Positions 9,119-17,391 are shown, numbered from the stretch's first letter. The stretch: DNA of 64,000 nucleotides from Allosediminivita sp964397775 (GCA_964397775.1 CAYNKL010000001.1:25694-89693), one strand, 5' to 3'. Numbers and translations are program-made. Notes: generated from the letters alone by a model not told the origin.

Positions 9119-9130
9119 TTCTATATAGAA
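9119..9130. promoter_or_regulatory. 12-bp perfect palindrome TTCTATATAGAA
   Basis: Perfect AT-rich palindrome 23 bases upstream of the amidohydrolase start, in the spacer shared with gntR. It probably overlaps the -10 region. It is a candidate regulator site or part of the promoter. Confidence 0.5.
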
Positions 9131-9152
9131 GTGCATAACTTGAGGTGCCGCC

Positions 9153-9926
9153 GTGATTTCCTTCGACTGCCACGCCCATGTCTACGAACGTGTTTGCGCG
9201 GTGCCCGGCGCACGTTACATGCCGGGGGCTCCTGCACCGCTGGAGACCTGGCTTCGGATGCAGTCCGACCACGGGTTGCATGGCGGGGTCATCGTTCAGG
9301 TCAGTTTTCTCGGCACGGACAATTCCCAGCTGCTGGATGCGCTGTCGACGCTCGATCGCGACCGGTTCGCCGGCATTGCCTGCGTCGCGCTGGATAGTCC
9401 GGGGTCGGTCATGCGCGACCTCGGAGAGGCGGGCGTCCGCGGGGTGCGCTGGAACCTCGTCTCGGGCGCTGCCCTGCCGGACCCGGCCGACAAGACGGTG
9501 CAGCGCTTTCTGGACCTCTTGCGGGCCCACGACATGCACGTCGAAGTGCAGCTCGAGAGCGCCCGCTGGGCCGATTACCTGCCCGCCCTGTCGCGCGCGC
9601 CGGTGCCGGTGGTCGTCGACCACATGGGCCTGCCGGCTTCGGAAGACGCGCAAAGCGAACCCTGGCTGAACGCGCTTGCGGCCTGCACGACCCGCGCGCC
9701 GTTTTTCGTCAAGCTGAGCGCGCCCTACCGTGGCGTCCCGGACGCCCGCGGCCATCTGGACCGATTGACGGCCCTCTTGCCCGCGGACCGTTTCGTCTGG
9801 GGCAGCGACTGGCCGCACACGCGGTTCGAGCAGGTGGCCTCCTACGCCGGCCGGCTCGAAGACCTGTCTGCCCGGTTCGATGACCGGGAAGCGTCGAAAG
9901 TGTTGTATGGCATTTCCTGCACCTGA
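9153..9926 (+). CDS. Amidohydrolase-2 family hydrolase, 2-pyrone-4,6-dicarboxylate hydrolase-like
   Basis: 257 residues of the amidohydrolase-2 TIM-barrel family. Metal and catalytic motifs are present: FDCHAHVYE at the N-terminus, VVVDHMGLP near residue 150, and FVWGSDWPHT near residue 213. The closest family I recognise is 2-pyrone-4,6-dicarboxylate lactonase (LigI), which opens a lactone from protocatechuate or gallate breakdown; this protein is somewhat shorter than LigI. The start is a GTG at 9153 behind TTGAGGTG. It is a single gene divergent from gntR-tctCBA, so the imported acid may be its substrate or product. The exact lactone or amide is unknown. Confidence 0.8.
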   Translation: MISFDCHAHVYERVCAVPGARYMPGAPAPLETWLRMQSDHGLHGGVIVQVSFLGTDNSQLLDALSTLDRDRFAGIACVALDSPGSVMRDLGEAGVRGVRWNLVSGAALPDPADKTVQRFLDLLRAHDMHVEVQLESARWADYLPALSRAPVPVVVDHMGLPASEDAQSEPWLNALAACTTRAPFFVKLSAPYRGVPDARGHLDRLTALLPADRFVWGSDWPHTRFEQVASYAGRLEDLSARFDDREASKVLYGISCT

Positions 9927-10037
9927 CTGGTTGGCCCCTTGTGTTGGGTAGGCCTTCCTCGCTGGGCTCAGGACCCCCTGACCAAGATTGCTCTGAGTGA
10001 GTCAGCTTTTGCTATGGGGAAGCTGAAGATGGTCGTC

Positions 10038-10205
10038 TCAGGACATGCCGTAGACCTCAGCTGCCTCTTCCGGACTGAGCAGGCCCTGCACGATCTCGCG
10101 CCGGAGCGCCTCGCGATCCCTATTCTGCGGATCGCCGTAGCCGCCGCCAGCCGTTTCGATGATGAGCCTGTCGCCGCCGCCTGTGCGCGCCTTCGCTCCC
10201 ATCAC
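10038..10205 (-). pseudogene. C-terminal remnant of a hydantoinase B/oxoprolinase-type protein
   Basis: The minus-strand frame ending in a TGA at 10038 encodes about 55 residues that read like the extreme C-terminus of hydantoinase B family proteins: ETAGGGYGDPQNRD, then a charged helix, GLLSPEEAA and VYG. The family normally has more than 500 residues, and the upstream sequence in this frame loses all similarity near 10205. No hydantoinase A or other B sequence is nearby. It is interpreted as the leftover of a deleted gene; identity comes from the terminal motif only. Confidence 0.6.
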
Positions 10206-10299
10206 CCGGATAGAACACCCAGTCAGACATCTGGCCCCTCCCCTTGTCTCCGCTGCCGAAACACGGCCCCATTGCAGCCCTTCCCAAAAGCTCCCCGCG

Positions 10300-10371
10300 C
10301 GGGACATTCCTAATTTTCGGTAAACCTTGGAAGCTAACCCCTTGAAAGAACAGGGATCGAAAAATGTCCCG
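10300..10371. repeat. 72-bp element with 9-bp terminal inverted repeats
   Basis: CGGGACATT at 10300-10308 is matched by AATGTCCCG at 10363-10371. The interior is clearly richer in A and T than its surroundings and has no open frame. Size and ends resemble a small palindrome-ended mobile repeat; it could also be a two-site operator with a long spacer. Confidence 0.5.
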
Positions 10372-10410
10372 GCCCGGGACACCTGAAATGTCCCGGCGGC
10401 CTTCTGTCCC
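10365..10410. promoter_or_regulatory. TGTCCC/GGGACA cluster upstream of sorC
   Basis: TGTCCCGG-C-CCGGGACA at 10365-10381 has perfect 8-bp arms. Two further TGTCCC hexamers follow at 10389 and 10405, and one inverted copy lies upstream at 10301. The cluster ends 65 bases before the regulator start and is a candidate operator array for SorC autoregulation. Confidence 0.4.
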
Positions 10411-10474
10411 CGAGATCGCTTGCAACCGGCCCCCCAGCCGATAAAGCTGGCGGCAGGAGGCCCTCGGAGATCCC

Positions 10475-11410
10475 ATGACCGAAAGCAGACTGGACGACGC
10501 GGCCCGCGCCGCCTGGCTGGCCTATATCGGCGGGCTGAAGCAGGACGAGATCGCCCGGATCATGGGCATCTCCCGCCAGTCCGCCCAGCGCCTCGTCTCG
10601 CAGGCCATGGCGGCCGGGCTGGTCAAGGTCCGCATCGACCACCCCGTCGCCCGCTGCATGGATCTGGCCGCGCAGATCGAGGCCCGCTTCGGCCTCACCC
10701 TCTGCCGCGTCGTCCCCTCGCTGCAGTCGCCCGAGGCCTCGGGGCTCGCCGTCTCCCACGCCACCGGCGACCTGATCGAGGCCCACCTCTCGCGCGGCGA
10801 GCCCCTTGTCATCGGCCTCGGCACCGGCCGTACGCTGCGGGCCGCGGTCGAGCACATGCCCCACCTCGACGGCGGCGCCTGCAAGATCGTCTCTCTCACC
10901 GGCAACATCTCTCCCGACGGCTCCACGGCCTTCTTCAACGTCCTTTTCACCATCGCCGACAAGGTCCGCGCCGCCACCTATCCCATGCCCCTGCCCGTCA
11001 TCGCCGCCAGCGCCGCCGAGCGCGATGCCCTGCTCAACCAGAAGACCCTCGCCACCACCCGCGCGCTCTCGCTGCGGACCGACGTGCGCTTCATCGGCAT
11101 CGGCCCCATGGGCGACGCCGCCCCGCTCCTCGTCGACGGCTTCATCACGCAGCAGGACCTGGACCGTCTCCGGACCAAGGGCGCGGTCGGCGAAATCGTC
11201 GGCCACGTCTACGACGCCAACGGTGACTTCCTCGACGACGAGATCAACACCCGCGTCAGCAGCGTCGAGATGCCGAACGATCCTCCGGCGCAAACCATCG
11301 CGGCGGCCCACGGGCCCGGAAAGATCGCCGCGATTCAGGGGGCGCTGCGCGGCCGCCGGATCACCGGTCTCATCACGGACGAACGGACGGCCGAAGCGCT
11401 ACTGCCCTGA
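10475..11410 (+). CDS. SorC-family sugar-responsive transcriptional regulator
   Basis: 311 residues. An N-terminal helix-turn-helix (LAYIGGLKQDEIARIMGISR, then QSAQRLVSQAM) is followed by the SorC effector domain, recognisable by IGLGTGRTLRAAVEHM near residue 112 and VKVRIDHPV just after the reader helix. Such regulators bind phosphorylated sugars or polyols and control adjacent uptake operons. The ATG is preceded by GGAGG with a long spacer. It lies 147 bases upstream of the ABC transporter genes in the same direction. In Rhodobacter sphaeroides a related regulator precedes the sorbitol/mannitol smo operon, which matches this layout. Confidence 0.9.
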   Translation: MTESRLDDAARAAWLAYIGGLKQDEIARIMGISRQSAQRLVSQAMAAGLVKVRIDHPVARCMDLAAQIEARFGLTLCRVVPSLQSPEASGLAVSHATGDLIEAHLSRGEPLVIGLGTGRTLRAAVEHMPHLDGGACKIVSLTGNISPDGSTAFFNVLFTIADKVRAATYPMPLPVIAASAAERDALLNQKTLATTRALSLRTDVRFIGIGPMGDAAPLLVDGFITQQDLDRLRTKGAVGEIVGHVYDANGDFLDDEINTRVSSVEMPNDPPAQTIAAAHGPGKIAAIQGALRGRRITGLITDERTAEALLP

Positions 11411-11488
11411 GGTCGGAAAACCCCCTTATCCGTCAAATTGTTAGCCTCTCTCCGCCCCAGCGATGCTGCAGGGCAGAGACGAATTTGG

Positions 11489-11517
11489 TTGACCAGACCT
11501 GTCCAGTCGTGAGTAAT
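11489..11517 (+). promoter_or_regulatory. Possible sigma-70 promoter for the polyol operon
   Basis: TTGACC at 11489-11494 and AGTAAT at 11512-11517 with 17-base spacing, about 40 bases before the binding-protein start. Only the -35 is a good match; it is a weak prediction based on spacing and position. Confidence 0.3.
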
Positions 11518-11557
11518 TGCGCATGAGCTTGGCATTTGCTCAAACGGGAGGACTACA

Positions 11558-12874
11558 ATGCAACCGACTTTCCGCGCCCTGCTGGGCGCAACCGCGCTGA
11601 CGGCCGTGGCCGCCGCCGCGCAGGCGCAGACCGTGACGATCGCCACCGTGAACAACGGCGACATGATCCGGATGCAGGGCCTGACCCAGGATTTCACCGA
11701 ACAGCATCCCGACATCGACCTCGAGTGGGTCACGCTCGAGGAAAACGTGCTGCGCCAGCGCGTCACCCAGGACATCGCCACCGGCGGCGGCCAGTTCGAC
11801 GTCATGACAATCGGCAACTACGAGGTGCCGATCTGGGCCAACCAGGGCTGGCTCACGCCGCTCGAGGACATGCCCGAGGGCTATGACGCCGACGACATCT
11901 TGCCCGCCATCGCGGGAGGCCTCTCCGTCGACGGCACGCTCTACGCCGCGCCCTTCTACGGCGAATCCGCCATGGTCATGTACCGCACGGACCTTGCCGA
12001 GGAAGCCGGCGTCGAGATCCCGGACCAGCCGACCTGGGCCGACATCAAGACCGCCGCCGAGGCGATGACCGACAAGGAAAACGAGATCTACGGCATCTGC
12101 CTGCGCGGCAAGGCCGGCTGGGGCGAGAACATGGCGCTCATCACCGCCATGTCGAACTCCTACGGCGCGCGCTGGTTCGACATGGACTGGCAGGCCCAGT
12201 TCGACAGCCCCGAGTGGGAAGCGACGCTCACCGACTACCTGGACCTGATGAACAACTACGGTCCTCCGGGCGCCTCCTCCAACGGCTTTAACGAGAACCT
12301 CTCGCTGTTCCAGCAGGGCAAGTGCGGCATGTGGATCGACGCCACCGTGGCAGCCTCTTTCGTCACCGACGAAGACGAATCCACCGTCGCCGACAGCGTC
12401 GGCTTCGCCCAGTTCCCCAACAAGGAAGGCGTCGACAACCGCGGCAACTGGCTGTGGTCCTGGAACCTCGCCATCCCGGCGTCGAGCGACGCGACCGAAG
12501 CCGCCAAGACCTTCGTGGCCTGGGCGACCTCCAAGGGCTACACCGAGCTCGTGGCCGAGGAAGAGGGCTGGGCCGCGGCACCTCCGGGAACCCGCACCTC
12601 GCTCTATGAGAACGAGGACTACCAGGAGGCTGCGCCCTTCGCCGAGATGACGCTGAACCAGATCAACGCCGTCGACACCAAGAAGCCCTCGGTGCAGGAA
12701 ATCCCCTACACCGGCGCCCAGTTCGTCGCGATCCCCGAGTTCCAGGGCATCGGCACCGCCGTCGGCCAGCAGTTCTCGGCCGCCCTTGCGGGCCAGACCG
12801 ACGCGGCAACCGCGCTGCAGAACGCACAGCGCGTCACTCAGCGCGAGATCGACCGGGCCGGCTACACCGATTGA
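11558..12874 (+). CDS. smoE: Polyol ABC transporter substrate-binding protein (SmoE/MtlE type)
   Basis: 438 residues. The signal peptide ends in AAAQAQA, followed by a family-1 solute-binding protein. Recognisable parts are VTIATVNNGDMIRMQ at the mature N-terminus, TQDIATGGGQFDVMTIGNYE near residue 70, and FYGESAMVMYRTDL near residue 132. It captures sorbitol, mannitol or related alditols in the periplasm. It is the first gene of a transporter operon; a perfect 11-bp hairpin immediately after its stop probably stabilises its portion of the transcript. The start ATG follows GGGAGGACTACA. The precise polyol cannot be told from the sequence. Confidence 0.9.
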   Translation: MQPTFRALLGATALTAVAAAAQAQTVTIATVNNGDMIRMQGLTQDFTEQHPDIDLEWVTLEENVLRQRVTQDIATGGGQFDVMTIGNYEVPIWANQGWLTPLEDMPEGYDADDILPAIAGGLSVDGTLYAAPFYGESAMVMYRTDLAEEAGVEIPDQPTWADIKTAAEAMTDKENEIYGICLRGKAGWGENMALITAMSNSYGARWFDMDWQAQFDSPEWEATLTDYLDLMNNYGPPGASSNGFNENLSLFQQGKCGMWIDATVAASFVTDEDESTVADSVGFAQFPNKEGVDNRGNWLWSWNLAIPASSDATEAAKTFVAWATSKGYTELVAEEEGWAAAPPGTRTSLYENEDYQEAAPFAEMTLNQINAVDTKKPSVQEIPYTGAQFVAIPEFQGIGTAVGQQFSAALAGQTDAATALQNAQRVTQREIDRAGYTD

Positions 12875-12883
12875 TCCGCACGC

Positions 12884-12908
12884 GACGGGACGGCAACGCC
12901 GTCCCGTC
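12884..12908 (+). other. Intercistronic hairpin between binding protein and permease genes
   Basis: Perfect 11-bp stem GACGGGACGGC / GCCGTCCCGTC with loop AAC, 10 bases after the smoE stop. There is no T tract, and the operon continues, so it more likely protects the upstream mRNA from 3' decay or attenuates expression than terminates fully. Confidence 0.7.
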
Positions 12909-12980
12909 CGATCAGCGCGGGGGATCGCCCCACCGGTCCCCCGCCATTTCCGATCCGACGACCAGACAAGGGGCCATCCC

Positions 12981-13853
12981 ATGGCGACCAAGGCCTCCCG
13001 CGCCGCCGCGCGGGCGATGATCTCACCTTCCGTGATCCTGCTGCTGGGATGGATGCTCATTCCCCTGCTGATGACGATCTATTTCTCCACGCTCCGCTAC
13101 AACCTGCTGATGCCGGGCGATAATCCCTTCGTGGGATGGGAGAACTACGAGTACTTCATCACCGATCCCGCATTCGCCACGGCGATCTGGAACACGCTGC
13201 TGCTCGTGGGGGGCGTCCTGCTCATCACGGTGGTGGGCGGCATCCTGCTGGCGCTTCTGCTCGACTTGCCCATGTGGGGCCAGGGCGTGGTGCGGATCAT
13301 GGTGATCGCGCCCTTTTTCGTCATGCCCACCGTCTCGGCACTCGTCTGGAAGAACATGTTCTTCAACCCGGTCAACGGCCTCTTCGGGCACATCGCCAAG
13401 GGGCTCGGCCTCACGCCCTTCGACTTTCTCAGCCAGGCGCCGCTCGCCTCGATCATCGGCATCGTCAGCTGGCAATGGCTCCCCTTCGCGACGCTCATCC
13501 TGCTGACCGCGCTGCAGTCGCTTGACAGCGAACAGCTCGAGGCGGCCGAGATGGACGGCGCGGGCCCGGTCAACCGCTTCGTCTTCATCATGCTGCCGCA
13601 CCTCGCGCGCGCCATCACCGTGGTGATCCTGATCCAGACCATCTTCCTGCTCTCGATCTTCGCCGAGATCTTCGTGACCACCAGCGGCGGCCCGGGCGAT
13701 GCCTCGACCAACCTGACCTACCTCATCTACCAGGAAAGCCTGCTCAGCTTCGACGTGGGCACCGGCAGCGCCGGCGGCGTGATCGCCATCATCCTCGCCA
13801 ACATCGTCGCCATCTTCCTGATGCGCATGATCGGGAAGAACCTCGATGCCTGA
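12981..13853 (+). CDS. smoF: Polyol ABC transporter permease (SmoF/MtlF type)
   Basis: 290 residues from the ATG at 12981 (AAGGGGCC ahead); a longer frame back to 12786 runs through the hairpin and is not supported. Six hydrophobic helices; the EAA loop that contacts the ATPase reads EQLEAAEMDGAGPVNRFVFI near residue 190. It forms half of the inner-membrane channel with the next gene. The opening residues (MISPSVILLLGWMLIPLLMT) match the MalF-like subset used for alditols. Confidence 0.9.
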   Translation: MATKASRAAARAMISPSVILLLGWMLIPLLMTIYFSTLRYNLLMPGDNPFVGWENYEYFITDPAFATAIWNTLLLVGGVLLITVVGGILLALLLDLPMWGQGVVRIMVIAPFFVMPTVSALVWKNMFFNPVNGLFGHIAKGLGLTPFDFLSQAPLASIIGIVSWQWLPFATLILLTALQSLDSEQLEAAEMDGAGPVNRFVFIMLPHLARAITVVILIQTIFLLSIFAEIFVTTSGGPGDASTNLTYLIYQESLLSFDVGTGSAGGVIAIILANIVAIFLMRMIGKNLDA

Positions 13854-13865
13854 TCCCGTCTGCCG

Positions 13866-13892
13866 CTTCTTCTTGGCCCAAATACTCCCGCC
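13866..13892 (-). repeat. Intergenic repeat copy 1 (GTATTTGGGCCAAGAAGAAG type)
   Basis: On the minus strand this reads CCGGCGGGAGTATTTGGG followed by CCAAGAAGAAG. The same core (TATTTGAGCCAAGAAGAAG) recurs at 50935-50963 and a diverged copy at 63541-63570. It sits between two permease genes without interrupting them. From memory such sequences are frequent between genes in Rhodobacteraceae; their function is unknown to me. Confidence 0.6.
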
Positions 13893-13949
13893 GGAGGCAC
13901 CCGCGGCCCGCAAGGCCCGCCCCCTCCCAGCAAAGCGAGACATCTGACC

Positions 13950-14780
13950 ATGGCCCGCGCCGTCACACCCCGCCGCAAGATGATCAACACCGCCGTCGCC
14001 TGGATCATCGGCCTGCTGATCTTCTTCCCGATCCTCTGGATCGTGATCCTCTCCTTCAAGACCGAGGGCGACGCCATCCGGACGCCCCTGGGCGTGCTCA
14101 CCTCGGGCTGGACGCTCGACAGCTACAGCGTCGTGCAGGAACGCTCCGACTACTTCCATCACTTCTGGAACTCGGTGATCCTCTCCGTGGGCTCCACAGT
14201 GCTCGGCCTCATCATCGCGGTGCCCTCGGCCTGGGCCATGGCCTTCGTGCCGGGCAAGCAGACCAAGAACGTGTTGATGTGGATGCTCTCGACCAAGATG
14301 CTGCCACCGGTGGGGGTGCTGATGCCGATCTACCTGATCTGCCAGAGCCTCGGCCTGCTCGACACACGGATCGCGCTCACGCTGATCCTCATGATGATCA
14401 ACCTGCCGATCATCATCTGGATGCTCTACACCTACTTCCGCGAGATCCCCGGCGACATCCTCGAAGCCGCGCGCATGGACGGCGCCGCCCTGAAGGAAGA
14501 GGTGCTCTTCGTGTTGCTGCCCATGGCCGTGCCCGGCATCGCCTCGACGCTGCTGCTCAACATCATCCTCGCCTGGAACGAGGCCTTCTGGACGCTGAAC
14601 CTGACCGCCGCCAACTCCGCGCCGCTCACGGCCTTCATCGCCAGCTACTCCAGCCCCGAAGGGCTCTTCTACGCCAAGCTTTCGGCCGCCAGCACCATGG
14701 CCATCGCGCCGATCCTCATCATGGGCTGGTTCAGCCAGAAACAACTCGTCCGCGGCCTGACCTTCGGCGCGGTGAAGTAA
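13950..14780 (+). CDS. smoG: Polyol ABC transporter permease (SmoG/MtlG type)
   Basis: 276 residues, six membrane helices. Typical MalG-like features are an N-terminal helix followed by FKTEGDAIRTP, and the EAA loop DILEAARMDGAALKEEVLFV near residue 175. It pairs with the upstream permease to form the channel. It is separated from it by 96 bases holding a short intergenic repeat, and sits 12 bases ahead of the ATPase gene, so the three are co-transcribed. Confidence 0.9.
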   Translation: MARAVTPRRKMINTAVAWIIGLLIFFPILWIVILSFKTEGDAIRTPLGVLTSGWTLDSYSVVQERSDYFHHFWNSVILSVGSTVLGLIIAVPSAWAMAFVPGKQTKNVLMWMLSTKMLPPVGVLMPIYLICQSLGLLDTRIALTLILMMINLPIIIWMLYTYFREIPGDILEAARMDGAALKEEVLFVLLPMAVPGIASTLLLNIILAWNEAFWTLNLTAANSAPLTAFIASYSSPEGLFYAKLSAASTMAIAPILIMGWFSQKQLVRGLTFGAVK

Positions 14781-14792
14781 GGAACACGACAC

Positions 14793-15794
14793 ATGGGACG
14801 CATCACGCTCGACAAGGTGACCAAGAGCTTCGGTGAGGTTCAGGTCATTCCGCCGCTGGACCTCACCATCGACGAGGGGGAATTCGTCGTCTTCGTCGGA
14901 CCCTCCGGCTGCGGCAAGTCCACCCTCCTGCGCCTGATCGCCGGGCTCGAGGATACCACCAGCGGCCACATCCGCATCGACGGCGAGGACGCCACCGACC
15001 TGCCCCCGGCCAAGCGCCGGCTGGCGATGGTGTTCCAGAGCTACGCGCTCTACCCGCACATGACCGTGCGCAAGAACATCGCCTTTCCCATGCGCATGGC
15101 CAAGCTCGACAAGGCCGAGCAGGACCGCCGCGTGGAAGAGGCCGCCCGCGTGCTCAACCTCACCGACTACCTCGACCGGCGGCCGGGGCAGCTGTCGGGT
15201 GGCCAGCGCCAGCGCGTCGCCATCGGCCGCGCCATCGTCCGCGAACCAGCGGCCTTCCTCTTCGACGAACCGCTCTCGAACCTCGACGCGGCCCTGCGCG
15301 TCGGCATGCGGCTTGAGATCTCGGAACTGCACGAGCGCCTCAAGACCACGATGATCTACGTCACCCACGACCAGGTCGAGGCGATGACCATGGCCGACAA
15401 GATCGTGGTGCTTCAGGCTGGCGAGATCGAGCAGGTGGGAAGCCCGCTCGACCTCTACCGCACCCCGCGCAACCGCTTCGTCGCGGGCTTCATCGGCTCA
15501 CCCAAGATGAACTTCATCGAGGGCAACGCCGCCCAGCAGCACGGCGCAGAGACCATCGGCATCCGCCCCGAGCACATCGACATCACCGAGACCGGCGAAT
15601 GGAGCGGCACCGTGGGCGTCTCCGAACACCTTGGATCGGACACCTTCTTCCACGTCCACGACACCGGGCTCGCCGAGGTCATGACCGTCCGCGCATCGGG
15701 CGAAGTGGGCTACAAGCACGGCGACCGCATCCAGATGACGCCGCGCTCCGACATGCTGCACCGTTTCGACGCGTCGGGGCTGCGCATCGCGTGA
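14793..15794 (+). CDS. smoK: Polyol ABC transporter ATP-binding protein (SmoK/MtlK-ATPase, MalK type)
   Basis: 333 residues. Walker A GPSGCGKST near residue 36, Q-loop VFQSYALYPHMT, signature LSGGQRQRVAIGRAI near residue 134, Walker B AFLFDEPLSNLDA, and H-loop YVTHDQVEAMTMAD. Residues 235-333 form the MalK-type regulatory (TOBE) domain with GIRPEHIDI. It powers uptake by the two permeases. A GGAAC run precedes the ATG. The next gene follows after a REP-like hairpin. Confidence 0.95.
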   Translation: MGRITLDKVTKSFGEVQVIPPLDLTIDEGEFVVFVGPSGCGKSTLLRLIAGLEDTTSGHIRIDGEDATDLPPAKRRLAMVFQSYALYPHMTVRKNIAFPMRMAKLDKAEQDRRVEEAARVLNLTDYLDRRPGQLSGGQRQRVAIGRAIVREPAAFLFDEPLSNLDAALRVGMRLEISELHERLKTTMIYVTHDQVEAMTMADKIVVLQAGEIEQVGSPLDLYRTPRNRFVAGFIGSPKMNFIEGNAAQQHGAETIGIRPEHIDITETGEWSGTVGVSEHLGSDTFFHVHDTGLAEVMTVRASGEVGYKHGDRIQMTPRSDMLHRFDASGLRIA

Positions 15795-15850
15795 GCCCCG
15801 GACACAGGCACCGCTGAGGCAATCCCTCGCCCCGCCGGCAACCGGCGCCT

Positions 15851-15885
15851 CCCTCTCCCCTCGGGGGAGAGGGCCGGGGTGAGGG
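15851..15885. repeat. REP-like GC hairpin between smoK and the dehydrogenase gene
   Basis: CCCTCTCCCC-TCG-GGGGAGAGGG (15851-15873), a perfect 10-bp stem with a 3-base loop, followed by CCGGGGTGAGGG. The sequence is the widespread proteobacterial REP type whose reverse complement begins CCCTCACCCCGG. It lies inside an operon and probably acts on mRNA stability. Confidence 0.65.
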
Positions 15886-15914
15886 GGACGTCCACCGAAC
15901 AGAAGGCACGACCG

Positions 15915-17387
15915 ATGGCCATCAAGCTTTCACTCGACACCCTCGACCAGCTTCCCGAAGAGGTCGCGCGCCCGGTGTATCACCGCAGCGCCCTGAGCCC
16001 GGGGATCCTGCATTTCGGCGTCGGCAACTTCCACCGCGCCCACCAGGCCATGTACCTCGACCGGCTCATGAACAAGGGCGAGGCCTACGACTGGGCGCTT
16101 ATCGGCGCCGGTGTCTTCGAGGGCGAGCGCAAGGGCCGCGAGGTCCTGCAGAAACAGGACTGGCTCACCACCCTGGTCGAGCAGGAATCCGACAGCAGCA
16201 CGGCCCGCGTGCTCGGCAGCATGGTCGATTACGTCGAACCCGCCGATGCCGGGGCCATCGTCGCGCGCATGGCACAGCCCGACATCCGCATCGTCTCGCT
16301 CACCATCACCGAGGGCGGCTATTTCCTCGACTCCGACGACAACTTCGACCCGACCCACCCGATGATCGTGGCCGACGCGCAGGAACCCGACGCCCCCGAG
16401 ACGGTCTTCGGCATGATCCTGCGTGGCCTGCGGGCGCGTCGCGATGCTGGCCTCGCGCCCTTCACTGTCATGTGCTGCGACAACGTCCCTCACAACGGCG
16501 ATGTCACCCGCCGCACGCTGACCGGGCTCGCGGGCCTGTCGGACCCGGATTTTTCGGACTGGATCACCGAAAACGTCGCCTTTCCCAACGCCATGGTCGA
16601 CCGCATCACCCCCGCCACCAGCGACCGCGAACGCGCCATGCTGCGCGACGAGTTCGGCGTCGAGGACGGCTGGCCGGTCTTTTGCGAGGACTTCACCCAG
16701 TGGGTGCTCGAAGACAACTTCCCCCTCGGCCGCCCACCGCTCGAAGAGGCCGGCGCCCAGTTCGTGGACGACGTGACCCCCTTCGAGATCATGAAGCTGC
16801 GCATCCTCAACGGCGGCCACGCGACCATCGCCTATCCCGGCGGCCTGCTCGACATCCACTTCGTGCACGAGGCCATGGAACACCCGCTGATCCGCGCGTT
16901 CCTGCGCAAGCTCGAGGAATCCGAGATCATCCCGACCGTGCCGCCCGTGCCGGACACCGACACGTCGGAGTATTTCGATCTGATCGAACGCCGCTTCTCG
17001 AACCCCAAGATCGGCGATACCGTCCGCCGTCTCTGCCTCGACGGCTCCAACCGGCAGCCCAAGTTCATCGTCCCGGTGATCCGCGACGCCCTAAAGGCCG
17101 ACAAGCCCGTCTCGGGGCTTGCCCTCGAAAGCGCGCTCTGGTGCCGCTACTGTGCCGGCACCAGCGACAGCGGCGCCGAGATCGCGCCCAACGACCCCAA
17201 CTGGGACACCCTGCAGGAGGTCGCGCTGAAGGCGAAAGACAACCCGCAAGCCTGGCTCGATCAGAAGGCCATCTATGGCGCCCTCGGACAGGACCCGCGC
17301 TTCGCCGAACCCTTCGCCGCCTGGCTGGGCAAGCTCTGGGCCGACGGCACCGCCAAGACGCTGACAGACTACCTGGAGAGGGACTGA
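15915..17387 (+). CDS. mtlK: Mannitol-type polyol 2-dehydrogenase
   Basis: 490 residues of the long-chain mannitol dehydrogenase family: NAD-dependent oxidation of mannitol to fructose, and often D-arabinitol to D-xylulose. The Rossmann segment reads ILHFGVGNFHRAHQAMYLDR near residue 33. The central motif MCCDNVPHNGD (near 190) and the catalytic region EIMKLRILNGGH (near 290, with the family lysine) are present. The start at 15915 was chosen because the longer frame begins inside the REP hairpin. It is co-directional with the transporter and with the HAD and kinase genes downstream, so it is the first catabolic step after uptake. Confidence 0.9.
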   Translation: MAIKLSLDTLDQLPEEVARPVYHRSALSPGILHFGVGNFHRAHQAMYLDRLMNKGEAYDWALIGAGVFEGERKGREVLQKQDWLTTLVEQESDSSTARVLGSMVDYVEPADAGAIVARMAQPDIRIVSLTITEGGYFLDSDDNFDPTHPMIVADAQEPDAPETVFGMILRGLRARRDAGLAPFTVMCCDNVPHNGDVTRRTLTGLAGLSDPDFSDWITENVAFPNAMVDRITPATSDRERAMLRDEFGVEDGWPVFCEDFTQWVLEDNFPLGRPPLEEAGAQFVDDVTPFEIMKLRILNGGHATIAYPGGLLDIHFVHEAMEHPLIRAFLRKLEESEIIPTVPPVPDTDTSEYFDLIERRFSNPKIGDTVRRLCLDGSNRQPKFIVPVIRDALKADKPVSGLALESALWCRYCAGTSDSGAEIAPNDPNWDTLQEVALKAKDNPQAWLDQKAIYGALGQDPRFAEPFAAWLGKLWADGTAKTLTDYLERD

Positions 17388-17391
17388 GGCC

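Larger units (their letters stand above)
9927..10474. other. 548-bp gap without an intact gene
   Basis: From left to right: about 110 bases with nothing recognisable (9927-10037); a C-terminal hydantoinase B remnant on the minus strand (10038-10205); about 90 bases of decayed sequence; a 72-bp inverted-repeat element (10300-10371); a cluster of TGTCCC/GGGACA hexamers (10301-10410); and the short leader of the sorC gene. It has the look of a deletion or rearrangement scar. Confidence 0.6.

Noticed and set aside
9939..10313. 124-residue plus-strand frame in the gap, considered as a transposase remnant
   Set aside because: No DDE or other transposase motif and no flanking inverted repeats that match; most of it is antisense to the hydantoinase B remnant.
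13023..15368. 781-residue open frame on the minus strand across the permease and ATPase genes
   Set aside because: Antisense shadow of high-GC coding DNA. The plus strand carries clear transporter motifs, and the minus reading is low-complexity (Asp/Glu/His/Gly-rich) without domain signatures.
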